Shown piece after piece: positions 12,869 to 64,000 of a stretch of DNA of 64,000 bases (position 1 is the first letter of the stretch; the number at the start of each line of letters is the position of its first letter). A program made the translations under genes and the position numbers. The DNA lies in contig BAAHQB010000278.1 of NCBI GenBank assembly GCA_054601695.1, forward strand, positions 1 through 64,000, given 5' to 3'. The notes beneath the pieces are model-generated. The model searched no databases, was not told the origin of the DNA, and worked only from the letters and a program-made list of their open reading frames with translations. Source of the stretch: Amorphochlora amoebiformis (Eukaryota; Cercozoa; Chlorarachniophyceae).

Positions 12869-13883
12869 TTATGTGTGTGTGTGTGTGTGTATGAATATAT
12901 TATATATATATGTGAGGAATATGTGCATGTATGTGTGTACATGTGTACATATCGGGATACATTTACAGACTTAAACGTATAGATGTGCGCACATTCAGGT
13001 ATGCATGTGCACATGTACCCATGTTTTGTGTGGGGGTATTATGCGCTAACCCTGAGGTTGGATGTGCGCAGGGTGCGACTGGTCGGGCTTGGTGATTCGA
13101 GCTGGTTTGGGAATAACTTTGTCGGGAGAGAGTGGCGTTGTGACGCTGGTTCTGAGTTGGAGGGCGGGAATAGTTGTGGTGAATGTGGGTGTGGGGTGCC
13201 GGGTGATCGGACGGCTTCTGTCTTTTGTTTGGACGTGTATTGTGATACATCTGATGATGGGTATGATCATGGCCGTCATCATGCACATCATCTTGCACAT
13301 CATCATGGCTTGATTTGGTTGGGATCGACTCGGTGGTGCTCGTTATGTTTGACGTCATCGCAAGCGTCGAGTAAGGCGAGTGTTCCACCCCGTGACTCTT
13401 TGCGTTTTTGCTAGGTTTTACGATACCGTAACGCACGGTATTCTTCTCGTCGGTATTTCTCTTGACACCCGCAACCCCTCCCCTACGTGGACTTTCAGGG
13501 CTGAAGCCAGATCCACTACTTTGCCTGGACCGCTTCAGGAAATTCCCCCCTGAGCGATAGTGAGAAAGAGCCCCATCACCGACAGGGTCTTCGACAGTCA
13601 TCGGTATATGAGCTTTGTCATTTGCAACAGCGTCCTCTCGACTGCTGGCCCCCGGTTCAATTGGGTGAGAGGATCCCTCGTTGGCACTATTGAGTAGATT
13701 GGTGCGGGCGTTGGAGATAATGTTTCCGGTGTTTGAGGTGTTGGAGGCGTTAGACTCGTTAGAGGCATCTCCAGGCGTTGAAGAGCCTCGCTGCTTGGTA
13801 TCCGGTGGGAGATAGCCCATGTCCATTGCTCTGGATCCGGGATTCGGATTGTTTGACCCCGGGTCGATCCGATTCAAGCACAC
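12312..13883 (-). CDS. F-box domain protein, N-terminal exons
   Basis: Exon 1 (13883 to about 13051) starts at a Met and encodes about 277 residues of disordered, Ser/Asn/Thr-rich sequence with a basic patch (RSRQSSGSGFSPESPRRGG) and a His/Asp run (HDDVHDDGHDHTHH). Exon 2 (12634-12503) encodes an F-box: ILLDDILRKIFRFLTWQEL, then KVSKHWHREVTLVWKETNW. F-box proteins bind Skp1 and present substrates to SCF ubiquitin ligases. Joining exon 1 at TCAGG|GTTAGC to exon 2 keeps phase. Exon 3 (12429-12312, donor CGG|GTAAGC) also keeps phase, but another frame there looks equally protein-like. Downstream exons and the substrate-binding region are not resolved. Divergent from the sortilin gene 307 bp away. 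Confidence 0.6.
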
Positions 13884-14190
13884 GACCGCACTCGAAAGAC
13901 GCTCGAAAGACGCTCACAAGGACGCGATAGAAAGATGCAAGTGGATCGGGAGTTGAAAGGATTGGGACCCTTTGCGTTAACAGGCGCTAGTCCTGTCCAG
14001 GTTCATCGGGACAGCTGTGGGACTACAAAATGTTCCTTGGTATTTTGGGTCGTCCGGCGGAAATTCGCGGAATCAATTTCATCCCGGTAATCAATTTGAA
14101 TCCCGGGTGATGTCCGGTAGTATCGGCCAATTTCTGGCAGATTAATTTGGCGGTTGTCGCGAGTGGTTCAACTTCAGCTTAGCTGACGAG
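13884..14190. promoter_or_regulatory. Divergent intergenic region, F-box gene / sortilin gene
   Basis: 307 bp between two start codons facing apart. It is free of TA microsatellites, unlike most non-coding DNA here, and contains CCCGG- and CCGGT-type words (14030-14130). A shared promoter is inferred from geometry only; no TATA box is clear. Confidence 0.5.
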
Positions 14191-22045
<7,855 letters not shown>

Positions 22046-22059
22046 CTAACTACACACAA

Positions 22060-22295
22060 TTATTGCACACCATACCATACCCTACCATACCCTACCATAC
22101 CCTACCCTACCATACCATACCATACCACACTATACCATACCGTACCATACCATACCATACCATACCATACCATACCATACCATACCATACCATACCATAG
22201 CATACCCTACCCTACCATAGCATACCCTACCCTACCATACCATACCCTACCGTACTATACCATACCATACAATACCATACCATACCGTACCATAT
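22060..22295 (+). repeat. CCATA pentamer array
   Basis: Pentamer ACCAT/ACCCT repeated for about 230 bp just 3' of the sortilin stop codon, followed by TA tracts to 22330. It lies in the 3' untranslated or spacer region. Confidence 0.85.
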
Positions 22296-22299
22296 ATAT

Positions 22300-22830
<531 letters not shown>

Positions 22831-22965
22831 AGTTTTATATCACCCATGTGTCTAACGCATTTCCCAGTGCATGGTTATGCTTACGAGTGATACCCGTGTG
22901 TATTGAGGTGATATGTGCACATACCACCAGGTGAGCGTTCCCACCCTCTCCGGGCCTGATTCATA

Positions 22966-23125
22966 GTCGTCGACGTCGGACCATATTCGAGTTCCCGTCA
23001 CCTCCGAAGTTGGATCTGAGAGCTGCAGTTGTAGAAGCGATTCTGGACCCCGATTGTGAATCGTTTGGCGGGAAGGTACTGTGGTACCGTGAAGGGGAGT
23101 GGCGTAGCCTCAGCGACCTAAATTA
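22966..23125 (+). CDS. Coding-like segment, unassigned
   Basis: After a TCATAG acceptor-like site the plus strand is open for about 53 codons to TAG at 23123-23125 with protein-like composition (FEFPSPPKLDLRAAVVEAIL, later KVLWYREGEWRSLSDLN). A second frame is also open for 35 codons. It might be an alternative last exon of the sortilin gene (splicing from GAG|GTCACA at 22020 keeps phase for the shorter frame) or a remnant gene. No family is recognised. Confidence 0.25.
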
Positions 23126-25620
<2,495 letters not shown>

Positions 25621-25984
25621 ACATACATGTATGCTAACGAAGGACAAGCGCGGTCAGAATGAAAGGTTTCACTTTGAATATACAATATTAACTCGCAGCG
25701 AAATCCAGATGCGAAACGCGGCGAGCAAGTACACAGGCCACGACTGGAACCGACTCACTATCGATCGAACCGCCACAGCCGTCACCCTGTTGACCCAAGA
25801 CCGTGGCCCCGAATCCTGAGTGTCGACTACTTTCCACGAGACCTAGCTGGGGTTCCTCTTCCCAGTCCAAGCACTGATAAATTGATCCCAAGCACGCAAA
25901 ACAACACACACAGTCGTAAGGTCAGAAAATTGTTTATTGACAAGGACATTTCTCGGATGATGCGACAGGGATGATAAGGATACG
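25621..25984. other. 3' region of SmD3 and adjoining single-copy DNA
   Basis: Complex sequence with a 63-codon plus-strand frame from ATG 25629 to TGA at 25817-25819 and an opposing minus frame. Neither has a recognisable motif. Because it abuts the SmD3 stop codon, it probably includes the SmD3 3' untranslated region. Confidence 0.35.
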
Positions 25985-26373
25985 TTAATCATGCAATTCA
26001 TGACCAGCTTTGGACTTGTTCTTGGGATCGAATCGCTTGAACATGGGCGCGTTCTTGAGCATATCGGGGAGGATCAGGAACCGGATCTTGCTCCCCCGTA
26101 GGTACACCTGCTCGATCTTCTTTTGCTGAGAGCGAACAACCACGCTTACGCTTTGCCTCAAAAAACATTATCGTATTTTATTGTATGCAAGCTAGAGATG
26201 CTAACCTGGCCATCCCTCTGGGTTAGTGTGACATTCTGCATCTTGCAGTTCATGTTGTCCTCGCAGTCGACCATGAGCCCGCGGTATACCTCGCCATTCT
26301 TCAGCTCTACCGTCACGATATGCCCCTCCGACTCGTGCAGAAGCTTTATGGGGACTCCGATGGACGACGGCAT
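25985..26373 (-). CDS. SNRPD3: Small nuclear ribonucleoprotein SmD3
   Basis: Core Sm protein of spliceosomal snRNPs; it forms the heptameric ring on U1, U2, U4 and U5 snRNA. Two exons, 26373-26206 and 26125-25985, separated by an 80-bp intron (CAG|GTTAGC ... CTCTCAG), give 102 aa. Sm1 motif: [20 protein letters not shown] with GEVYRG and the CEDNMNC signature. Sm2 motif: [19 protein letters not shown], the best conserved stretch, with RGS then I-R-F-L-I-L-P as in all SmD3. The protein ends soon after [17 protein letters not shown] and so lacks the C-terminal Gly-Arg tail present in animal SmD3 (126 aa in human). Divergent from the gene at 26530, 156 bp apart. Confidence 0.95.
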
Positions 26374-26529
26374 GGTTTATTTCAGCACTCCCTTGGAATG
26401 CCTGCGCTATTTCCTCGGCTTCGGACGCCGTGGCTGTCCCGACGAGATTCGGAATCCCCGGGGCTCCCCATATTCCCGGATTTTCAATAATCCCAATCCC
26501 CGCTAATACCCGACAACCCATTACCAAAA
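26374..26529. promoter_or_regulatory. Divergent intergenic region, SmD3 / 26530 gene
   Basis: 156 bp between two divergent start codons, free of microsatellites, moderately GC-rich, with CGGAATCCCCGGGG and CCCCATATTCCCGG words. Promoter role inferred from position. Confidence 0.45.
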
Positions 26530-29157
26530 ATGGCAGGTTGCAGCAAGGGGTTGTGGGATTTTGTGGGCGATCTGTCGCTGTTCCTCGACGAGATCGACAA
26601 GAAGCACAGCGAAAAGGACAAATATCTATCGCGGCTCGAGGAGAAATACAAAATCAACCGGCCTAAGAGAGAGCGAGAAAACCTACCCATAACATCCACA
26701 CAAGACCAAGCGGAAATAAATGAGAAGCCAGCCAAGAAAGACTGTACTATCTTTTCAAATTTTTAGCTGGGTGTGAGAGTTTAAAATGATTTCGGTCTAT
26801 AGAGGAAAAGTGCTACGTATGGGCGTATTTGGGGGTGTCGAGCTGTCACAAGTCATTGAAATCGTTGATGTGTGTTCCATACAGACACGATAGGGTTGTG
26901 CTTTGGGGCAGTAGATAGGTTCATGGACTACTTGTGTGAACGTTTAATTAGATTTGTCGAGTTCATTGCGCTTATATACACACATGCGGTTAAAAGCATA
27001 ATGCCGTTTTCATGCTCGCTCATGCCGTTTCCTCCAACACACGAATTTACAATCCGACAATCATTCGGTAATAACCATGGGTGTGTGGATTGTTTTGATA
27101 TTTTCAGGGAGAGAGTTCAACGTCAAGGAGGAATTTTGGAACTCCCTCGGGGAAGCACACAAAGAACACGACAAACTATTCCCTCTATGGTAAGCTTTCT
27201 GCTGCAGTCTTCCCTCACTACCACCAACTCACAAACCTTACACTTACGCCTCAACCCGCTCTAAATCTACCACACACGACCAATCAACACAACACAACAC
27301 CCTCCCTTCGAAACGCATGCTATGTCGAGAGAATGAATTATCAGCTTCTTGATTACTTCTCAGGCTACGTACTCATTTGATGGACCTCGTCGACTCCAAG
27401 AAACTGCCCAATTTCCTCCGCAAAAACGGCCAGGTCACCCTAAGCTTACGCATATCAACTTTACCTATGACAATTAATCTGAGCTTTTACGCTCTTCGTA
27501 CTTGATCACTCGCTATCCAAGTCATTTTCTCCACCTTCTCTTCGTCCTCGCGCACTCGCTCTCTAAGTCATTCTCTATCTTCTCTTTGTACTCGAACACT
27601 CGCTCTCGCTCTCTTCGTCTTCGCACACTCGCTCTCCTAAGTCATTCTCTATCTTCTCTTTGTACTCGAACACTCGCTCTCCAAGTCATTCTCCACCTTC
27701 TCTTCGTACGCACACACTCGCTCTCCAACTCATTCTCTATCTGCTCACTCCCAGCTCGCTGTACGGCAATACGAATCTGCCCCTATCCATAACCCTAGCC
27801 CTAGAGCGCGCCCTCTTAGCCCATCTCAAACCTGATTACCATTCCTACGCCAAAAGGGATAGCCAGTGTTGCTTTGCTACTCCTGTATCCCTTTTTAGTA
27901 ACTTTGCTTTGTGTGCTATATTTGTAGAAGAGAAGCCCAAACAACGCTATATCTTCCATCAGGTGACAGTAAACATGATGCCATATCAGTAACCAACCAA
28001 ACCAAATATGTCCGCCTGAATTTCCCTCCCTTCAGAAAGCGTTTCCCTCATATCATACCAGCCCGCGAAAACCCAAGGTCATTGCAATAACTCTCCCCGA
28101 TACTCCATACGTATTTACCTTCTCCTCCTTATCCCATTCCCCATCCCATCCCTCTTCCCATCCTCATACCTATTCTTATCCAATCCAATCCTCATACCTA
28201 TTCGTATCCAATCCCAAATTCCCATCCCAATCCCAATCCCCATCCCTATCCCATCCTATATCCCATCCCTATCCTATCCCAATATCCCCATTCCTACCCG
28301 AATACCCATCCCGATATATCCCTATATCGTCCCTATATCCCTATATCCCTATCCCTATATCCCTATCCAATCCCCACCCTGATCCCCATTCCTACCCGAA
28401 ACGCCATCCCACTATCACCGTCCCTATATCCCTATCCCAATCCCAATCCCCACCCTATCCACATTCACATCCCTATCCCAATCCCTGTCCCCATCCCCAT
28501 TCCCCATCCCCATCCCCATCCCCGTCCCTATCCCATCCCTATCCCAATCCCATCCCTATCCCAATCCCATCCCATCCATATTCCCATCCCCATCCCATCC
28601 CATCCCCATCCCCATCCCCATCCCATCCTCATCTCCATCCCCATACCATCCTCATCCGTCCCTACCCCCTCCCCTATCCCATCCTCATCCCCATCCCCAT
28701 CACAATCCCCATGCCCATCCCCATCCCCATCCCCATCCCCATCCCCATCCCCATCCCCATCCCCATCCCCATCCCCATCCCCATCCCCATCCCCATCCCC
28801 CTCCCCCTTCCCCTTCCTGTCGATCTCCCAGGGTCATGTATTCCGCATGGCCATATTCCAATATCGCCAATATCGCCAATATCGCCAATATCGCCAATAT
28901 CACCAATATCGCCATCCCGTCCTATCCCACCCCATCCCCGTCCGAATCCCCTCCCCACTGACAATTCATGCTTGGTCATTTGCTTTGATTTGTGTTGTAT
29001 TCTCGAACCAGAAATAACGCATTGTTTTGATTTGTGTTGTATGCTGTTAGCACAAGTAAGTTAACAACGACGATGCGAAAAAGGGGAAATAAGCCAAACG
29101 GGAAACCAAACATGTACATTCAACTCACACATACGCAATAACATTATATTATATTGC

Positions 29158-29210
<53 letters not shown>

Positions 29211-29243
29211 ATATATATATATATACATATTATATAAATAAAA

Positions 29244-29289
<46 letters not shown>

Positions 29290-29358
29290 GGTGAGGATTG
29301 ATGGCTCCTCTATCCGTAGCAAATCATTTCCTTGGAAACATATGCGTATATCACAAAC

Positions 29359-29397
<39 letters not shown>

Positions 29398-29412
29398 GTT
29401 CATACACACACA

Positions 29413-29474
<62 letters not shown>

Positions 29475-29492
29475 CATATATATATATAATTA

Positions 29493-29524
<32 letters not shown>

Positions 29525-29541
29525 TATATATATATATATAA

Positions 29542-29623
<82 letters not shown>

Positions 29624-30491
29624 CAAACGGTAATAACAACACTTTGCAGAGAGTCGTCCATGAATAATCTTGAGATAGCCAATCTCAAAGACCCCCATGT
29701 TGACGAACAACTCTACCACCTACAAGACAATGAGTAAACACCAAACACACATATCATATCACACCATGCATGTATCGGGATGTATTCATAACATACATGC
29801 ATGCTATGTACATATCCATACATACTGTGGCCATATCGGCACATAACAACTACATACACATCGACACATACCATAGACACATCGATATATACGATTTGCA
29901 TATCTATACACTCTAGGAACACAACCAAATCCATATCCATCTACACACTGGGTATATCAATTAACATGCCACAAGCACATCCATACACTCTATCAACCCT
30001 ACCAAATCTGTATTCATGTACATCAATTAAACATGCCACGTATACATCCATACACTCTATCAATCCTACCAAATCCATATTCATGTACACATCGTGTACA
30101 TCAATTAACATGCCACAAGCACATCCATAGCCACACAGTCCATGAACCCTCATGCACTGCATGTACACATGATGTAAATCAATTAAACACATACCACGTG
30201 CGTATCCATATCCATATCCATATCCATATCCATATCCATATCCATATCCATATCCATATCCACACAAGCAGTGTACCGAAACATATGCGCATCATGTACA
30301 CATCATATGCATGAATGAAACACACCATGTACGTATCCATATACCATATGAATATCTTGTATACATTTTGTACATCGATAAAAAACATGTGCACATACAT
30401 GCATACCATGTGCGACGCATGTATATCCATACCAACACGATACGTACCACGTACATATGCATGATACATTCATACACACATCGCGTGTGGA

Positions 30492-30551
<60 letters not shown>

Positions 30552-31100
30552 TGCTTGATATATAGCATATTTTGGTTTGAATGTTGTGAGTTGTTGGTTG
30601 TTGGTGTTCATGGTGCTGTTTACTCATTCGACTGGGATGTATTTGCTCTGATTTTGGGATGTCTTCGGGATGGATGTGTTGTGGATGGATGTGTTGGGGA
30701 TGGATGTGTTGGGGATGGATGTGTTGGGGATGGATGTGTTGTGGATGGATTTGTTGGGGATGGATGTGTTGGGGATGGATGTGTTGGGGATGGATGTGTT
30801 GGGGATGGATGTGTTGGGGATGGATGTATTCGGGATGGATGTGTTGGGGATGGATGTCCGGGATGGATGTTTTGGGGATGTGTTCGGATGTGTTTGTTTA
30901 CGTGTTGGGATGTTTAGTTTGAATGAGATGAAGCTGGACTTGGGGGCGTTCGATCTTAAAGAAAACGATCACGATCGCGATGAGCACGAGCATCATCACG
31001 ATGACGATCAGCACGAGCATCATCACGATCACGACACACGCAAACGCAAACACAAACACTACAAACTAAACACTCAAAGGTATACACCAAACAAATATAT

Positions 31101-31149
<49 letters not shown>

Positions 31150-31163
31150 GTGTTATGCACATA

Positions 31164-31211
<48 letters not shown>

Positions 31212-31278
31212 TAGATTATGGTATACCAGCGATAGTCCACCGTTATCTTTACCCGTTTCGATTATGTTCAATCATACA

Positions 31279-31339
<61 letters not shown>

Positions 31340-31560
31340 GTATATATATGAATATAGTATATATTTACTTATAAACATTACACAGCGGTGCGTTGGCGAG
31401 TGTTGGTAATGGTAGTACGGGTCTAGCGGGTAATGGTAAAACTGGTAATGGAAATGGCAACGTTAGTAGCGTTGGGGCGGAGGAGGACCAGCAGGAGCAG
31501 GAAGAGGAAGACCCGTTCAAGGATTTCGAACTCACTTCACCCTTTTTTCAACCTAAGTAG
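26530..31560 (+). CDS. Unrecognised 273-aa charged protein
   Basis: Seven exons (26530-26743, 27108-27189, 27364-27433, 27928-27962, 29650-29733, 30918-31079, 31386-31560) join in phase. The N-terminal 70 residues are helical and charged ([19 protein letters not shown]), followed by [20 protein letters not shown] and [20 protein letters not shown]. Exon 5 gives [19 protein letters not shown]. Exon 6 carries [16 protein letters not shown] and a His/Asp/Glu run ([17 protein letters not shown]) that could bind metal. Exon 7 is Gly/Asn-rich, then acidic, ending [17 protein letters not shown] do not recognise a family. No signal peptide or membrane segment. Phases 1, 2, 0, 2, 2 and 2 all agree, which supports the model; exon 4 (35 bp) is the weakest. 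Convergent with CFAP91. Confidence 0.65.
27480..29010 (+). repeat. Arrays in introns 3 and 4: CGCTCTC, then CCCCAT hexamers
   Basis: 27500-27780 has imperfect repeats of TCGCTCTC...AAGTCATTCTC, about 60 bp per unit. 28090-28810 has C-rich CCCATC/CCCTAT words that become pure CCCCAT hexamers (28709-28800). 28857-28915 has the 9-mer CAATATCGC about six times. All lie in introns of the 26530-31560 gene; exon 4 (27928-27962) sits between the two arrays. Confidence 0.75.
29150..29630. repeat. (TA)n blocks in intron 4
   Basis: TA tracts on both sides of a short unique stretch (29287-29365), ending just before exon 5. They belong to the same intron as the CCCCAT array. Confidence 0.8.
29740..30880 (+). 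repeat. Minisatellites in intron 5
   Basis: 29780-30180 has imperfect units built on ACATGCCACAAGCACATCCA and ACACTCTATCAACCC. 30198-30260 has the hexamer CATATC about 11 times. 30660-30880 has the 15-mer GGATGGATGTGTTGG about 14 times. The array ends 38 bp before exon 6. Confidence 0.8.
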
Positions 31561-32242
31561 CGCTTAAAGCTTCTAACGTCTAGAGCTTCGACGTCCGTGT
31601 AGTCTATCTGTGTGTATTAGCTAGCTATAGATTAATTCTCTGGTCCTAGCTATAGAGGCCAAGATCTTGAAGATAAGCAACGTTGCCAAGAGTCCCAAGA
31701 CAACTTTTTACTTGTCTGGACTGTATAATATATCTAGATATACTACTCGTAGACTGACAACTGAACAATGATAACGGTTGTAGACATCTACTAGCTGGAT
31801 CTAGACATATCTAGTAGATCCTAGAGATCTATACGCTAGTCTAGCTAGTACTAGAGATACATTTAAAGTTAAACTAGTTAAATACTTGTACAGAGCTACT
31901 AGAGCTAGACCTAGTCTAGCTAGTAGACAGTAGATCTAGTAGATAGAGACCGGGTATCTTCTCTAGCTTCTAGATCTTAGGGTATTACGTACTAGACTCT
32001 ATAGCTAGAGACTACTAGACTAGCTCACTGGCTATCGGACAGCATCCAGAATCCTACTAGATCTAGCTAGTAGTATAGTGGAAGATATGATGTGGAGGTG
32101 AATAATTTAAGATCTAGAAGATGTGCAAACACACTTGGCCTACTAGCCTGTAGCCTACTACTAGTACTAGCAGCTCACCAGTTTCAGTTGTATCTCCGGT
32201 ATGTCATCCTCGCGCGCGCGTGTATACATAGTCTTACATGTT
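31561..32242. other. CTAG-rich spacer between convergent genes
   Basis: 682 bp separating the stop codons of the 26530 gene (+) and CFAP91 (-). I count about 30 CTAG tetramers, in words such as CTAGTCTAGCTAGTACTAGA, where two or three would be expected by chance. No microsatellite, no open coding frame of note. It holds both 3' ends. Confidence 0.8.
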
Positions 32243-42255
<10,013 letters not shown>

Positions 42256-42442
42256 CCTCTTGATATCTACACCCCCGTGGTGTCCCCAATCACGAAACTG
42301 GTTCTGCAAGGCGCCACAGTTTCGGGTTTGGTTTCGGAGGGAGATCTCAGAGAGATCTCTTAGCAGGAAAAATCTCCAAAGCCCGGAAATCCCCAGAAGA
42401 TTTATCTTTTCGGATCCTACAGACCAGTGAGGCCAGGCTTCG
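42256..42442. promoter_or_regulatory. Divergent intergenic region, CFAP91 / NYN gene
   Basis: 187 bp between divergent starts. It is free of microsatellites and contains an AGAGATC direct repeat (GGGAGATCTCAGAGAGATCT at 42339-42358). CTTGCAG at about 42306-42312 (minus strand) could be an acceptor, so an upstream untranslated or coding CFAP91 exon is possible. Confidence 0.45.
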
Positions 42443-61376
<18,934 letters not shown>

Positions 61377-61572
61377 TAGGTCGTCTCGTCGATGGTAGCC
61401 CAGGCATACAAAACTCGACAAACTTACCATCACGCTAATTAACTAAAACTTATGCTAATTAACTAAAACTTATAACTTAATCAGAAGGAGCTCAAGTTGT
61501 ATGCGCACCCATTTGTATAACCATGCTAATATAATACACATGTGTACATATATATCTATATATCTATATATA

Positions 61573-61687
<115 letters not shown>

Positions 61688-61739
61688 ATATATATGGGGA
61701 TATATATATATATATATTGTAGATAGCTTTGTCAGTGAA

Positions 61740-62765
61740 TAGACACATGATTCAATATTGATATAGCTAGCAAAAACTCGAGAAAACAATTGCTATAGAA
61801 ACTATATATATCTAGTATCTAGTATCTAGTATCTAGATATATGATATATGAAAACGACGATATATATATATATATATAATATGTAGTATACACCCCGATC
61901 ATTGAACCTCTAGAACTTGTGTCTGTATGTATACCATAATACACCTGTTTGATGATGACGGATGTAGTCCATCAGATTCCATCTACTAGATCTAGTTCAT
62001 GCTGCCGGCCATGGCCATGAATCCCATGATAGGTGTCCAACTAGTCTAATTATAACTCAACATAATCATGAAATGGAATATCCCCAATCTACTACTTACT
62101 GGCCAATGATATCAAATTATCAATGCTCGCGAGTCATCATCATCTATCTCATGATCATCGTAACTGTGGTTAGCTTGCCACGGATATCCTAGCCTGATCC
62201 CACGTACCAACATGCGTACATCTCTAGAATGTATGTATCTAGTGCATATGCGTACGTACTGCAAGTATACTTGAACATCGACATACGCACAACATATGTT
62301 GTACGTATGACGGTGAAGATACGCACTGTGTACGTTGGTACCGAATGGTACGTATACGTACCGTTCGGACCAATTTACCTAGATACGTACACGGTGATGC
62401 GTACCATGCGATACCAACATACGTACACAGTGATGCGTACATACCTAGTAGACAAATACTATCTAGACTCTAGAGACTATTGATCTAGTACAATATTGTA
62501 GCTGTATGATCAAATACGGTCATTGATCAGAGTCTAGCCGCTTCTCTTGTCTAGCTTTTGCTCGTACTGTTACTTGAAGTACAGTTGACGTAATTAGGAT
62601 AATCAAGATAATCAACTGGCATCCATAGCCCAAATTTACCTAGTTTACTACTACTAGAGAGAACAGACTATCTAGGGTAGCTAGAGAAAATAGATTATTT
62701 TTGGTATCTAGGGTGGATCTTAACTATAATTTCTTTCTATGGCTAGACCGGATGCCGAAAAAAAA
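61740..62765. other. CTAG-rich spacer between convergent genes
   Basis: About 1 kb of mostly single-copy DNA between the NYN/SAP gene (+) and the RS-protein gene (-). I count about 25 CTAG tetramers (TATCTAGTATCTAGTATCTA, CTAGACTCTAGAGAC). A second motif, TACGTACA/GTACGTA, is frequent at 62200-62450. No coding frame recognised. Confidence 0.75.
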
Positions 62766-62766
62766 T

Positions 62767-62822
<56 letters not shown>

Positions 62823-62861
62823 CATATGTGTGTGTGTGCATATGCGCATGTGTGTAATATA

Positions 62862-62902
<41 letters not shown>

Positions 62903-62925
62903 CACATGCATACACACACACACAC

Positions 62926-62995
<70 letters not shown>

Positions 62996-63029
62996 CATGC
63001 ACGCATACACATTAGACACACATACACAC

Positions 63030-63089
<60 letters not shown>

Positions 63090-63142
63090 TTGAATACTAG
63101 ATATAAATCAGTACGATTTTATAGTGTCCCGCCACGGACGAT

Positions 63143-63473
63143 TCAATATCTGGTTTTTACTAGTTTCGTGAGCTTGTTGATTAGAATGACTTTCATCTCG
63201 ACCTCAGGCAAGCATCATTCTAATTTACAAGCCTTGACTCACCGGCGTCCTCTCCTCAGCAATCGTCTCCATATTAGATCCCCTTTTCTGTTTTCCTCCT
63301 CCTCGTTTACAACCCCTCCCACCTGAAGGCTCCCTAGAGCTTGATCGAGATCGAGACCGAGACCGAGACCTGGAATAAATATGTTCAACTTACTTGTTGG
63401 TACCAAAACTGTCCTAATTTGACTGTAAATATAGTGCGTTCTACTACTGTTGTAAACAAGTATGCATTTTTGA

Positions 63474-63536
<63 letters not shown>

Positions 63537-63587
63537 TATATGGATGATACTTATGTACATACTATGTACATTATAATATATACAATG

Positions 63588-63640
<53 letters not shown>

Positions 63641-63644
63641 TATA

Positions 63645-63675
<31 letters not shown>

Positions 63676-63779
63676 GGATCATACTTATGTACATACTATG
63701 TACATTATAACATATACAATGATATACATACATATATATATATATATATGTGTGTGTATATGTATGTATGTATGTAGTA

Positions 63780-63837
<58 letters not shown>

Positions 63838-63843
63838 TATATT

Positions 63844-63877
<34 letters not shown>

Positions 63878-64000
63878 ATATATATGTATATTCACACAGA
63901 TATGCATATGTACATATATATGCCCGAATTAATATCTCAACCGACCGCGAACGCGTCCGCTTGTTCCGCCTCTTCTCCATCGCCTTACGCTCCGCCTCGT
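63143..64000 (-). CDS. RS-rich protein, C-terminal exons (5' part outside window)
   Basis: Three exons: 64000-63946 (continues beyond the window), 63369-63243 and 63202-63143. They join in phase and encode [15 protein letters not shown], an Arg-Ser run (about eight RS dipeptides), a Gly/Lys/Arg stretch ([16 protein letters not shown]), [10 protein letters not shown] and [17 protein letters not shown] before the stop. RS runs are typical of nuclear splicing proteins, but no RRM or other domain is visible in this part, so the family is open. The donor CCG|GTGAGT is strong; the last acceptor (CTGAG) is unusual. Intron 1 is TA-rich (63480-63900). Confidence 0.55.

Noticed and set aside
31207-31280. 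Possible further tRNA-like head (GGTAGATTATGGTATACC, then GTTTCGATTATG)
   Set aside because: Only vague resemblance to the element head, with the box order unclear and no matching body or inverted ends.

Overview
The window is a chromosome end from a nuclear eukaryotic genome. It opens with about 360 bp of CCCTAA telomere repeat (TTAGGG on the other strand, mixed near the tip with a CCCGACA variant) and runs through subtelomeric repeats into a gene-bearing arm. Introns are numerous and packed with long (TA)n tracts and minisatellites. A complete CFAP91 gene (motile cilium or flagellum), a Vps10p/sortilin receptor and SmD3 point to a flagellated protist or microalga. The lineage cannot be fixed from the sequence alone.

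Layout. 1-5660: telomere, two full and two partial copies of a tRNA-headed short element, TA tracts, no convincing gene. 5663-13883: pieces of one or more minus-strand genes of low complexity, including a clear F-box exon. 14191-22045 (+): a sortilin/Vps10p receptor, 13 exons, 837 aa. 25985-26373 (-): SmD3, 2 exons, 102 aa. 26530-31560 (+): unrecognised 273-aa protein, 7 exons. 32243-42255 (-): CFAP91, 20 exons, 673 aa. 42443-61376 (+): NYN-domain protein with a LOTUS/OST-HTH-like region, a 37-unit repeat and a C-terminal SAP domain, 23 exons, about 1150 aa, with a possible earlier stop at 59506. 63143-64000 (-): 3' part of an RS-rich protein. Exon joins were chosen so that every intron is GT-AG (one proposed GC-AG), reading phase is kept and no stop is created; family similarity was judged by eye from memory of the families.

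Genes alternate strictly in strand (- + - + - + -). Starts are paired head to head over 156-307 bp, and ends face each other across spacers that are strikingly rich in the tetramer CTAG. Several introns contain decayed tandem copies of the neighbouring exon or its splice-site edge, which looks like a recurrent process at this locus. Functionally the genes are unrelated housekeeping or cell-biological functions: endosomal sorting, splicing, cilium and RNA metabolism.
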